Shown one piece after another: positions 35,816 through 43,956 of a DNA stretch of 64,000 nucleotides (position 1 is the stretch's first letter; every line of letters begins with the position of its first letter). Source of the DNA: Dyella sp. GSA-30 (GTDB taxonomy: Bacteria > Pseudomonadota > Gammaproteobacteria > Xanthomonadales > Rhodanobacteraceae); the NCBI RefSeq assembly GCF_027924605.1, contig NZ_AP027042.1, forward strand, positions 4,317,524-4,381,523, written 5' to 3'. The translations under genes and the position numbers were made by a program. The notes beneath the pieces are model-generated. The model saw only the letters and a list, made by a program, of their open reading frames with translations. It made no database searches and was not told the origin of the DNA.

Positions 35816-36589
35816 TCAGTTGCGACCAGCCATCACGCCACCGTCTACGTCCCAGATCGCGCCCGTGACCCAGCCCGCTCTGTCCGACAGCAAGAAAGCA
35901 ATGACTTCGGCGACATCCTGCGGCATGCCGACACGGCCGATCGGATGGAAGTTGTTGAAGCCCTGCAACGCGTCATGCACTTCAGCCTTGGGTATGAAGC
36001 CTTCGTAGATTGGCGTCTGTACTACCGCTGGCGATACCGCATTGACGCGGATGTGCCTGGGCGCCAACTCCATCGCCAAATGTTGAGTCAGCGCATGCAG
36101 ACCGGCCTTGGCCATCGAGTAGGCCGATGACGGGGTGGCCGCAATGGCCTGCTTCCCCCACATGGAGCCGATGTTGACGACGGCACCAGGGCGGTTGTTG
36201 GCGATCAGGTTGGCGGCGACCTTCTGTGTGATAAAGAAGAACGCCTTGTTGATCTTCATGTACTGCTCGTAGTCGGACGCTTGATGTTCCAGAAATGGCT
36301 TCGGGAAGAACACACCCGCCGCGTTGACCAGCAGGTCAATGTCCGCGTGGTTTGCATCGATGACCTGAAGCAGCGAGGCCAGACCTTCTTCGCTGGAGAT
36401 ATCTGCGGTCAGTACCGCAACCTGCCCCGATACAGCCAGCGCCTTGCGCGCCTCTTCGGCCTTATCGGCGCGATGGCCGACAATAACCGCGCTTCCGCCT
36501 TCGGCCAGAATCATTCGGGCTGTCTCCAGCCCCATGCCACTGGTGCCGCCGACGACCAGCAGCTTCTTACCTTGGAATGCATTGCTCAT
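35816..36589 (-). CDS. SDR family oxidoreductase
   Basis: 257 residues from ATG 36589. Nucleotide motif [17 protein letters not shown] at about 87, catalytic Ser in GSM and the Tyr-Lys pair in AYSMAKAG; the C-terminal [10 protein letters not shown] is typical. All classical SDR residues are present. NAD(P)-dependent reduction or oxidation of a small alcohol/ketone; substrate unknown. Divergent from a LysR gene, which normally would control it. Confidence 0.9.
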   Translation of the reverse strand: MSNAFQGKKLLVVGGTSGMGLETARMILAEGGSAVIVGHRADKAEEARKALAVSGQVAVLTADISSEEGLASLLQVIDANHADIDLLVNAAGVFFPKPFLEHQASDYEQYMKINKAFFFITQKVAANLIANNRPGAVVNIGSMWGKQAIAATPSSAYSMAKAGLHALTQHLAMELAPRHIRVNAVSPAVVQTPIYEGFIPKAEVHDALQGFNNFHPIGRVGMPQDVAEVIAFLLSDRAGWVTGAIWDVDGGVMAGRN

Positions 36590-36884
36590 GGCGAAACCTC
36601 TCGACCCGCCCATGGGCGGGGTTCTATGGATGACAAAATGGTTAGAGCCTTAAAACCGGTGCCTCGGCGCCAAAACACCCGGTCACAACCGCCCTCTTCC
36701 ACCAGGACCGGCCGGCTAAGCACGAAGGAAAACTATCCAGCTGCCAAGATCGTAAGGGCGACCCAGCCAGCCTGCAGGTCAATGTGGAAGGGAGTAATCT
36801 CTGGCTTATTGGGATTCTTCGCCAATGCCATGCTGCCGACAAACGAGATTTACTGTCTGCCATTAAAAGAAAATCTATCTCGTC

Positions 36885-37802
36885 ATGAATTCACCCATTC
36901 ATCTCAACGCGTTACGGGCCTTTGAGGCCAGCGCCCGCCATCAGAGCTTTTCCGCCGCTGCCGCCGAGCTGCATGTCACACCTGCAGCCATTGGCCAACT
37001 GGTACGCGCGCTGGAGGACTACCTAGGCATCCGCCTGTTTCATCGTAGTTCGAGCGGGAAGGTCCGTTTGATTCCCACGGAGACAGCTGAGCGTGCGCTG
37101 CCGGACATACGCGCAGGCTTTGATCGACTCGTTTTGGGCATGGAGCGACTCAAGGAAGGCACGACCACCGGTGTGCTTACCGTCGCCGTTAGCCCGGCAT
37201 TCGCCGCTAAATGGCTGCTTCCACGCATCGAGCGTTTTCAGGCCGCATGGCCGGACACTGATGTGCGGCTGGATACAAACCTCAAGCCGGTAGATTTTGT
37301 TGCCCAGGGAATCGACATCGGCGTGCGATTTGGTACGGGAAACTGGCCGGGGTTGGTGGCGGACAAACTGATGGATGAAGAGGTCTATCCGGTGTGCTCG
37401 CCCGCATGGTTAAACAAGCACCCCCAGCTGAAGAAACCCAGAGATCTGGCGGGAGAAGCGCTGATCCACGACTTGTCGATGGATAGCCATACGGACTTCC
37501 CGACCTAGGCAACCTGGCTGGAGAAGAACGGAGCGAACAAGGTAGTCGCTACGCGTGGCATGAAGATCAACAACTCCGCGGCAGTCCTGCAGGCCGCCAT
37601 CGAAGGGCACGGCGTTGCGCTCGCCCGCAGTGTCATGGCGAGTGACGATCTGGTCGCGGGCCGATTGATCCGATTGTTTCCCAAAGTCGCGTTCGCATCG
37701 CCGCTGGCCTACTACGTCATCTATCGCGCCGAGCGCGCTGCCCTGCCCAGACTCGTTGCTTTCCGCGACTGGCTTCTCGGTGAAGCGGTGTTGTTGCGTT
37801 AG
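36885..37802 (+). pseudogene. LysR-family regulator broken by an amber codon
   Basis: Residues 1-60 are a LysR winged HTH (LRAFEASARHQSFSAAAAEL, VTPAAIGQLVRALEDYLGIR). The effector domain follows without frameshift to TAG at 37506-37508 and then continues in the same frame (TWLEKNGANKV...LIRLFPKVAFASPLAYYVI) to the natural stop at 37802. The pattern of LysR/GcvA proteins there (T-W-A-T-W) suggests TGG became TAG. The HTH and first part are intact, so a truncated product may still bind DNA. It faces the SDR gene across 295 bases. Apparent fresh inactivation. Confidence 0.8.
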
Positions 37803-38486
37803 AAGACCGGCTCCTCGATATGGTGCGCCAGCTCGTGCTTCAACGAGGCAAAAAAGCTCTCCATGACTGTGTTGTCGTGGGATATGCCATTTCGGCTAAT
37901 ACTGGGCGTTAGACCGGCATCTTGCAGTTGCTGCTGATAGAGCTTGCTGGTGTATTGAGAACCCTGGTCGCTGTGGCGTGTTGCTTCCTTCGCGGGGCAA
38001 CGACGTCCTAACGCCACGGCTAGCGCATCGCTGGCGAGCACCTGATCGGTTCGTCATTGCCAAGCCCATGATACGGTAGCTGCAGAAGTCCAACACGACA
38101 GCCAGATAGACCCCGCCCTGGCGCGTGGGTGTGAAAGTGATATCAGCGACCCAGACATGATCGGGGCCCGGACTTGTGAATGGACAGCTGAGACGGTTGG
38201 ATGCCGCCGGCACACGCTAGCAGGGACTTTTGGTGCGTAAGTAGCGCAGACGACGATGGCTGCGAATGCCTTGTCCGCAACGCAGGCGACGAACCCGGTT
38301 CCGGCTGCAGCACTCGCCTTTCTGTTTGAGCGCACGCCACAGACGTTCCGAACCGCGGGCTTCGTGATTCTCGCGACGGAGGACTTCCATGCGAGCGATC
38401 AGTTGATCGTTGGCAAGTCGGAACAGGCCCCGCTTCCGGTTTTCCAGGTGTAATAGCCGCTGGGCGATGCACGCAACATTCGACAC
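37799..38486 (-). pseudogene. IS3-family transposase (orfB) remnant
   Basis: Three frames together make an IS3 orfB: an HTH_21-like segment (ENHEARGSERLWRALKQKGE), the DDE start VWVADITFTPTRQGGVYLAV, and SDQGSQYTSKLYQQQLQDAG with the second catalytic Asp. Frameshifts separate them, and the C terminus is cut at 37799, four bases into the LysR 3' end. No intact terminal inverted repeats found. Dead insertion sequence. Confidence 0.85.
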
Positions 38487-38600
38487 ATCATTCGCACGTT
38501 ATCGCCCGGCTCGCCTTCCATCCAGGCGCACTTCACGGGAACACGCGCGCATCGAATACCTTCATGCGAGGATTGCTCTTCCGTTTAGGTGCCCGAGAAA

Positions 38601-38661
38601 TCAGGGGGTGGTCCAAATATCTTTTCTTTGGACCTAAGAAAGCACTCTGGATCCTTTGTTT
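38601..38661. repeat. palindromic repeat family A, diverged copy 4
   Basis: Left TCAGGGGGTGGTCCAAATAT, right CACTCTGGATCCTTTGTTTA. Central TTTCTTTGGACCTAAGAAAG is shared with the copy at 43221. Confidence 0.5.
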
Positions 38662-38744
38662 ACGTTCCGGTCAAAACCGAAATAAGCGCTCATCGGAGCC
38701 GGGCCAACTGATGCGTACTTCAGCAATGGCCGCTCCGCGTTGCT

Positions 38745-39194
38745 TTATTTCAGCTTCACGTAGGGCTTTAAGCTCGACGTGATGCTCTTCGTGTCGAACG
38801 GCGCCATGATCAAAAATGGGCCTGCTTTCGCCTTAATCAGAACCCCGGAAAGCTTTAGCGGCCCTTTCTTGACGGTCTCCACTTCCTCTACTTCTCCATA
38901 AGGGAAAGAGATCGATTCGATACCCTGATAGATCGGTATCTTGACCAAAAACGACGGTTTGAACTCGACCCTATCATCGAAGACAGTCACTGTTCCAGGA
39001 AAGGTAAAGCCGCCCCAAAGCTTCTTCCCCAGATGAAGGTGAGCGTCCAGAACATAATTCAGCACGCCCTGTCCCATCGCGGAGTTGGCGGCCTTTACTG
39101 CATAGCCGGCAAGCGCACCAAATCCTCCTTCCGGAAAAACCCCTACGACGGTTTGCGTGACGCTATTCCCATAACTTGCCACCACTTTGCCCAT
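38745..39194 (-). CDS. hypothetical protein with PH/GRAM-like domain
   Basis: 149 residues from ATG 39194, directly after GGAGGGGAG. The N-terminal part is small and Gly-rich (GVFPEGGFGALAGYAVKAAN). The C-terminal half is a strand-rich beta pattern (GTVTVFDDRVEFKPSF, IESISFPYGEVEEVETVKKG, FLIMAPFDTKSITSSLKPYV), as in PH/GRAM domains that bind membranes or partners. Residues to the start of the frame at 39365 are not credible. Function unknown. Confidence 0.55.
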   Translation of the reverse strand: MGKVVASYGNSVTQTVVGVFPEGGFGALAGYAVKAANSAMGQGVLNYVLDAHLHLGKKLWGGFTFPGTVTVFDDRVEFKPSFLVKIPIYQGIESISFPYGEVEEVETVKKGPLKLSGVLIKAKAGPFLIMAPFDTKSITSSLKPYVKLK

Positions 39195-39416
39195 CTCCCC
39201 TCCTTCGCACCACGGGTAAGCCGATTTGCTCGGCTTGATTGGTAGCGGCCGACCACCGATTTTTTTGTCGGCCTCAATATATAGACGTCGGATTGGACCG
39301 GGGACTGAACCTTTACGGGGCAGACAGGCCTGCCATTGCCGCGGTATAACGACAAGGATCAACACCTAACCGCTGAAAAAGGGTTCTGATCTCTCTATTT
39401 CGCTGCCCTCTGTTTG

Positions 39417-39782
39417 GTTACCGGGACATCGATAACGCCACCATCAAGCACATACATCTTCTTCGTGAGCAGCCAGTTGGATTTCGGCAACAATTAGCCC
39501 GTCCTAAGAGCGAGACGACCCAGGTCGCCTCGCTCAGGTCACTGTTTCGTCGCGCCGTCCTAAGCGCCACTACCCTCCCTGCAACTACGGCGCAGCGCCT
39601 CGTCCCGCTCCTTCAACACTTTCAATGCGGCGGACAGGCCCTGGACGGTGCTCTGCGGGAGAGGCCAGGCATTGAGCCTGGCAGGCTCGCCACGTTTGGT
39701 AGCACCGAGGGCAGCTACGCGCTGCGCGAGCACATGCACGATGGCCAGCGTAGCCCGATTCACGTCGCTCAACGTGCTGGCA
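39417..39782. repeat. duplicated block, left copy (with 40395-40763)
   Basis: About 366 bases repeat the block at 40395-40763 with few differences, including the hairpin GAGCGAGACGACCCAGG...CTCGCTC and most of the small minus-strand gene. The left copy ends where a family-A hairpin begins (39783), so the hairpin marks a rearrangement point. Confidence 0.8.
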
Positions 39783-39799
39783 AACAAAGGGGTCGGCAA
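39560..39799 (-). pseudogene. 5'-truncated copy of the 40.5-kb small gene
   Basis: The downstream 70 residues (STLSDVNRATLAIVHVLAQR to the end) match the gene at 40541-40852. The 5' end is replaced by hairpin sequence, so the first ~32 residues and the ribosome site are lost. The ATG at 39799 is an accident of the join. Confidence 0.75.
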
Positions 39800-39854
39800 A
39801 CAAAGGGGTCAGAATCCTTTCTTTTGACCTTAGAAAGGATTCTGACCTCTTTAT
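39783..39854. repeat. palindromic repeat family A, copy 5 (partly duplicated left arm)
   Basis: The unit AACAAAGGGGTC is repeated (39784 and 39800), then AGAATCCTTTCTTTTGACC and the matching right arm GGATTCTGACCTCTTTATT. This copy is the closest to the consensus. Confidence 0.8.
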
Positions 39855-39933
39855 TCGGCCGCTCCGCGATGTTCCCGAATTGTCAGTGAATCGACTTCGT
39901 TGCTAGCATCCACTGGAAACAAGGGGAAGAACC

Positions 39934-40314
39934 ATGAAGATATACGTGACGCTTGCGGCATCGCTGCTTGCCGTGGGCTCAGGTGCGTTAGCCGACGACG
40001 CGAAACCCGCTCAATCACTCATGAAATCGTCGCCGAAGCTCCCTCATAGCCGGGAGGAACGATGCATGCTCACAGCCGGCATTGCGCGACGCGCGCGAAT
40101 TGCCCACGACGCAGGGATTCCCGAAGCGGTCTTCATGAAAGGCATTACCGACGGCAAGTACACCACCGAAATACCCGACGCTGAGGTGGTCGACAACGTG
40201 GCCAAGATCACCCATTTCGCCTATGGCGCGCCGGCTGGCGGTAGCCCGGATCAGTTGCGCGATTTTGTGGAGAAGTGGTGTCTGGACGACCTGTCGGCTC
40301 ATCCCGACAAGTAA
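39934..40314 (+). CDS. exported small protein, unknown
   Basis: 126 residues, ATG after AAGGGGAAGA. Signal peptide (KIYVTLAASLLAVGSGALA). Mature part ~105 residues with an all-helical pattern (REERCMLTAGIARRARIAHD, LRDFVEKWCLDDLSAHPDK) and two Cys. It lies between the two copies of a duplicated block, so it may be the passenger of that event. No family recognised. Confidence 0.6.
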   Translation: MKIYVTLAASLLAVGSGALADDAKPAQSLMKSSPKLPHSREERCMLTAGIARRARIAHDAGIPEAVFMKGITDGKYTTEIPDAEVVDNVAKITHFAYGAPAGGSPDQLRDFVEKWCLDDLSAHPDK

Positions 40315-40343
40315 CGGATCGGACGCTGCGAACTCGTCAGGGC

Positions 40344-40374
40344 AACAAACAAAGGGCTCAGAATCCCTTCTTTT
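40344..40374. repeat. palindromic repeat family A, half copy 6
   Basis: AACAAACAAAGGGCTCAGAATC... without a right arm; the break falls just before the right copy of the duplicated block (40395). Confidence 0.5.
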
Positions 40375-40394
40375 CCATGGTGATCAAGTTCGCC

Positions 40395-40763
40395 AACCTC
40401 ATCGGGTCATCGATTACATTGCCGTCAGGCACACACACTTTCTTCGTGAGCAGCCGATTGGACTTCGGCAACAATTAGCCTCTGCTAAGAGCGAGACGAC
40501 CCAGGTCGCCTCGCTCAGGTCACTGTTTCGTCGCGCCGTCCTAAGCGCCACCGCCCTCCCTGCAACTACGGCGCAGCGCCTCGTCCCGCTCCTTCAACAC
40601 TTTCAATGCGGCGGACAGGCCCTGGACGGTGCTCTGCGGGAGCGGCCAAGCATTCAGCCTGGCCGGCTCGCCACGTTTGGTAGCACCGAGGGCAGCTACG
40701 CACTGCGCAAGCACATGCACGATGGCCAGCGTAGCCCGATTCACGTCGCTCAACGTGCTGGCG
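40395..40763. repeat. duplicated block, right copy (with 39417-39782)
   Basis: Intact copy. It includes the hairpin GAGCGAGACGACCCAGGT with CGCCTCGCTC just past the small gene's 3' end (near 40490-40520), which could act as a terminator for it. Confidence 0.75.
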
Positions 40764-40852
40764 GCGGGCTCTGGGCGGTAGAAAAGAGTGGGCGATGTTG
40801 CCCTGCGATTAACCTGCGGGCGAACGCGTGCCGTATGATCGGCGTCAGCCAT
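40541..40852 (-). CDS. small protein, unknown, intact parent of the 39.6-kb copy
   Basis: 103 residues from ATG 40852, six bases after AGGAG. N terminus ADADHTARVRPQVNRRATSP, then a Ser/Pro linker and a helix-rich C terminus (TLAIVHVLAQCVAALGATKR, STVQGLSAALKVLKERDEAL). No signal peptide. No family recognised; a DUF-type small cytosolic protein. Confidence 0.55.
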   Translation of the reverse strand: MADADHTARVRPQVNRRATSPTLFYRPEPAASTLSDVNRATLAIVHVLAQCVAALGATKRGEPARLNAWPLPQSTVQGLSAALKVLKERDEALRRSCREGGGA

Positions 40853-41041
40853 GATCAACTCCTATCAAGTTGGTTGTGGTTAGCGGACCGCGTGGGCTGC
40901 AACCCATGCGGTCCGCGCCTACTGCACTCAGGTGCAGCAGCGTCGTCCGAATCTCCGTTGACAAAGCCGCGGACGACTGCCCGAACATCGCACATTACGG
41001 AGCGAAAGTCTGTAGGAGTGGATTGAAATCAGGAGGAGCAC

Positions 41042-41569
41042 GTGCAGCTGTCAGAACTAGGCACACGCATCTGCATCCTGGGGCCATCGAATAGCGGTAA
41101 ATCGACACTTGCCGCTGCCATCGCACAAAAGCGTGGCATGAACCTGGTTCACCTCGACCAACTTCACCATCTTCCCAACACGGATTGGCAACCGCGTCCT
41201 GCGGATGAGTTCAAGGCCCTGCACGATGCGGCTATCGCCGGCGAGCAGTGGGTTATGGAGGGGAACTACTCCAGCTGCATGCAGCAACGATTCTTGCGCG
41301 CAACCGGGCTGATCTTGCTGGACGTTTCCGTGCTGCTGAGCCTATTCCGATACACGCGACGCACCCTGTTCGAGCCGGTCAGGATCGGCGCCCTGGAAGG
41401 CTGCAACGATCGCTTCAAATGGGAAATGGTTGATTACATCGCCGTAGTCACGCCGATGAATCGTCGGCGCTATGCTGATATCTATCGTCACAGCGACTTG
41501 CCGAAGGTGTGTCTTCTGTCCAGGCGTGCGATTTGTGGTTGTTATGAGGATTGGGGACTGGAGCGATGA
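41042..41569 (+). CDS. P-loop adenylate-kinase-like ATPase (FlaR/topology modulation type)
   Basis: 175 residues from a GTG at 41042, four bases after AGGAG. Walker A ILGPSNSGKST near residue 12. The characteristic block of this family follows: HLDQLHHLPNTDWQPRPADE, EQWVMEGNYS and an Arg/Phe-rich lid (LSLFRYTRRTLFEPVR). Nucleoside/adenylate kinase-like proteins of this family act on unknown small substrates. The final residues (AICGCYEDWGLER) differ from the usual 3' end, suggesting slight truncation. Monocistronic. Confidence 0.75.
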   Translation: MQLSELGTRICILGPSNSGKSTLAAAIAQKRGMNLVHLDQLHHLPNTDWQPRPADEFKALHDAAIAGEQWVMEGNYSSCMQQRFLRATGLILLDVSVLLSLFRYTRRTLFEPVRIGALEGCNDRFKWEMVDYIAVVTPMNRRRYADIYRHSDLPKVCLLSRRAICGCYEDWGLER

Positions 41570-41633
41570 TGTCAGGATATACGGGATGGGATACTCGTGG
41601 ATGTTCGGGAAAGAGATGTTCGAAAGGATGTTC

Positions 41634-41696
41634 GCGACACCCATGAAATACGCGCCGAAGAGACATTTCCCTTCGCCAGATTTCTTGGGTGTCCTA
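41634..41696. repeat. palindromic repeat family B, copy 7
   Basis: Left CGACACCCATGAAATACG, right AGATTTCTTGGGTGTCCTAG. A tandem array of about 11-base units (CTAGATTCCC and variants) continues to about 41735. Confidence 0.55.
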
Positions 41697-41806
41697 GATT
41701 CCCCTAGATTCCCACTAGATTTCCAATCCAGATTTCCCGATTCTCTCCGGGCCACAAGCCACGCGGGTCGCATCGGAGCCTTCAGACTCTCTCGCCAATA
41801 CCTCAG

Positions 41807-43096
41807 ATGACTGACATGAAAACGTATCCCCATCGACATCTACCCGGCGTGGCCACGCCCGAGGCGGTGGATGAAGCATTCGCCGCCGTCGAAGCAACGT
41901 TCAATGCCATCTGGCTCAATCAACCGGGAGCGCGCTCGCGCCTTCAACGCGTATGGGGGCGCGAAGACCATTTAGCGAACCTCGAGCTGTACACGCTCGG
42001 ACAAGGCATCCTGTCGTTGCGGGCACACAGCCATGACGACTGGCTCAAAAAGACCGCCCAGACCATCCGCAAGTCGCCCCAAAGCCACGGCTTGATCACA
42101 GAAATTATCACCCACGCCACGCTACGACTCGGCGATCAACCGTTCGCACCTGCTCCGCAAAAGCAACCTGGGTATGACTTTAGCCTTACGTCATCCGGAG
42201 GCGATGAATACCTGGTTTCCATCAAGAATCATGACGTCACCGACGATGCTAAAGCTTTCAGCCGACAGGCAAGCCAGCTGCGTAAGGCCTGGCGCAGTCG
42301 CCTGACTCACGCTAAACGTAGTCTGGGTCTGACGGTGGCGGCCGAGGAACCCATGACGGAAGCGGACTTTGAGCAGGTTCGTCAGCACATCAGAGGACCC
42401 AACGCCTTCTGTCAAGAGAAAACCATGGTATCTCGGCATGTGCGCGTGAGGACCGCCCCCCTGCCCTATGCATCGGGGGAATTGGCACACCATCCGGTAT
42501 CGGATTTGGTGCTGGTCTTGGCCCCGGCCTCTACCAAGGAGCAAACACGCTTTGCGGCGAACCTCCGCAGCGCCGCCCAGCGGTTCAAAAACGTCCCACG
42601 CCATCCCCAACAGTGGCGGATTGTGCACATGCGCGTGCACGCAATGGCAGACATAGCCTATTTGGAACAACTGGCCAATGCCCTACTGCAAGAACCCGAC
42701 GCTGGCATCGATGCGATCCACATCCATCAGCCAACCTACGCGCGCGACGCTGAGGGCCGATCCCTTATCCATCACGCGTTCAAAGTCGCGGCAACGCCAC
42801 ACTTCGCCATCGGGCGGGTCAATCCTTTGCCTCTAACCATGGCCCTCCCGGTCGGATCCGTCGGAGTCGAGCCGACTCGGTTGGTGCTCACGCAAGATGG
42901 CGAGCAGCTGGGCAACGTGCCGCCGAACAACTACGTCTTCCAACGCGGCGACATCTACCGATCCTTTCGCATCGAAGAGGGAGCATCTTTCACCCTTGGC
43001 TCGCCGGCCGCAGGCGTTCGCGAACATCTGTCGGGGCTCGACGTGATCCTAAGCCCAAAGGGGCCACCCGAGAGCGATGATCTCCTGCTGGTCTGA
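41807..43096 (+). CDS. hypothetical protein with a degenerate PD-(D/E)XK-like region
   Basis: 429 residues, no signal. An N-terminal segment (residues 95-140) has GLITEIITHATLRLGD, then PGYDF and YLVSIKN: E99, D124 and the Lys of a strand SIK, a PD-(D/E)XK arrangement with Ser in place of the usual Glu. The middle and C terminus (residues 300-429) are strand-rich (VLTQDGEQLGNVPPNNYVFQ, SFRIEEGASFTLGS). The gene stands alone. A nuclease-like defence role is possible, but the altered motif may mean it is inactive. No family recognised. Confidence 0.55.
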   Translation: MTDMKTYPHRHLPGVATPEAVDEAFAAVEATFNAIWLNQPGARSRLQRVWGREDHLANLELYTLGQGILSLRAHSHDDWLKKTAQTIRKSPQSHGLITEIITHATLRLGDQPFAPAPQKQPGYDFSLTSSGGDEYLVSIKNHDVTDDAKAFSRQASQLRKAWRSRLTHAKRSLGLTVAAEEPMTEADFEQVRQHIRGPNAFCQEKTMVSRHVRVRTAPLPYASGELAHHPVSDLVLVLAPASTKEQTRFAANLRSAAQRFKNVPRHPQQWRIVHMRVHAMADIAYLEQLANALLQEPDAGIDAIHIHQPTYARDAEGRSLIHHAFKVAATPHFAIGRVNPLPLTMALPVGSVGVEPTRLVLTQDGEQLGNVPPNNYVFQRGDIYRSFRIEEGASFTLGSPAAGVREHLSGLDVILSPKGPPESDDLLLV

Positions 43097-43220
43097 TGAG
43101 CGCCGACGCTGCAGCCCCTCAAGCGGCAAAGGCCGCTCTAGCTGCGGCGACAACGCGGCTAGATCACATCCATCGCGCTGCCGAGTGCACGCAAAGCTTT
43201 ACTTCTCTGCGAATTGCGCA

Positions 43221-43280
43221 GACAAAGGGATCAGAATTATTTCTTTGGACCTAAAAAAATGATTCTGACCCCTTTTATTG
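43221..43280. repeat. palindromic repeat family A, copy 7
   Basis: ACAAAGGGATCAGAATTATT and AATGATTCTGACCCCTTTTA around TTTCTTTGGACCTAAAA. It overlaps the end of the orphan Rhs tip. Confidence 0.7.
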
Positions 43281-43745
43281 TTCCGCCAGCAACCCAGGTG
43301 GCCGCATCAATGGCAAGGCCAGTCCAACAGACCGGCTGAAGCGGCTCTACGCATGTTAATTCTAAGGGGTTCGGTTCAAGGCCAAAATTATCGCTATAAG
43401 AAAGAGGTTTCGAACCTACGTATCCGTAGGTGCTTTCCCCGCCTGCCACCCCAATGAGGTCGCTCTGCAAATAGCGACCCATTTGCGCATCGTAATCACG
43501 ATTAATATTGTAAGTAACACCCCTTTCAACATCAAAGTATTGACCCGAATAACGCAAGTTAAATGTGTATCCGCTGGAAGCCGTTGGCGGCTTTTCGCCA
43601 AAGGGATTGCCCTGATACGGCCATTGCCAAATCTGGGTGCCGGACATGTTGTCAATGGACCTTGGCGTTCCCAAACCATCGGCGGTTACGAAATTGACAG
43701 ACGCAGTTATGCCCGAACCATCCACCGCCGCAACAGGTAGGCCAA
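43237..43745 (-). pseudogene. orphan Rhs tip fragment
   Basis: About 165 residues of the Rhs core C terminus: AAVDGSGITASVNFVTADGL, QIWQWPYQGNPFGEK, YDAQMGRYLQSDLIGVAGG, then FGLEPNPLEL and a short Cys-containing tail that would begin a toxin domain. The 5' end is cut (in the full protein at 29.9 kb the same stretch follows the rest of the shell), and the tail is replaced at its end by family-A hairpin 7. It is a displaced toxin tip without a shell, start or ribosome site. Confidence 0.8.
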
Positions 43746-43956
43746 AACAAGATCTGCGAGACCTGTCAAGGTTCAACACGCAAAAAAGTCGCCCGATGAA
43801 AGGCGGTTTTTTCAGGGAAACACCTTAGTGTTTCCGATGTTGAACTTGGCTTTGAGCGTTGCAAGCAAAGCGCGCACTGGCGTTTACGCAATCGTGTTGG
43901 AACAACACTAAGACGCGCTCTTGCTTTGGATCTCGTTCAACCGAGCCGCCACTTTT

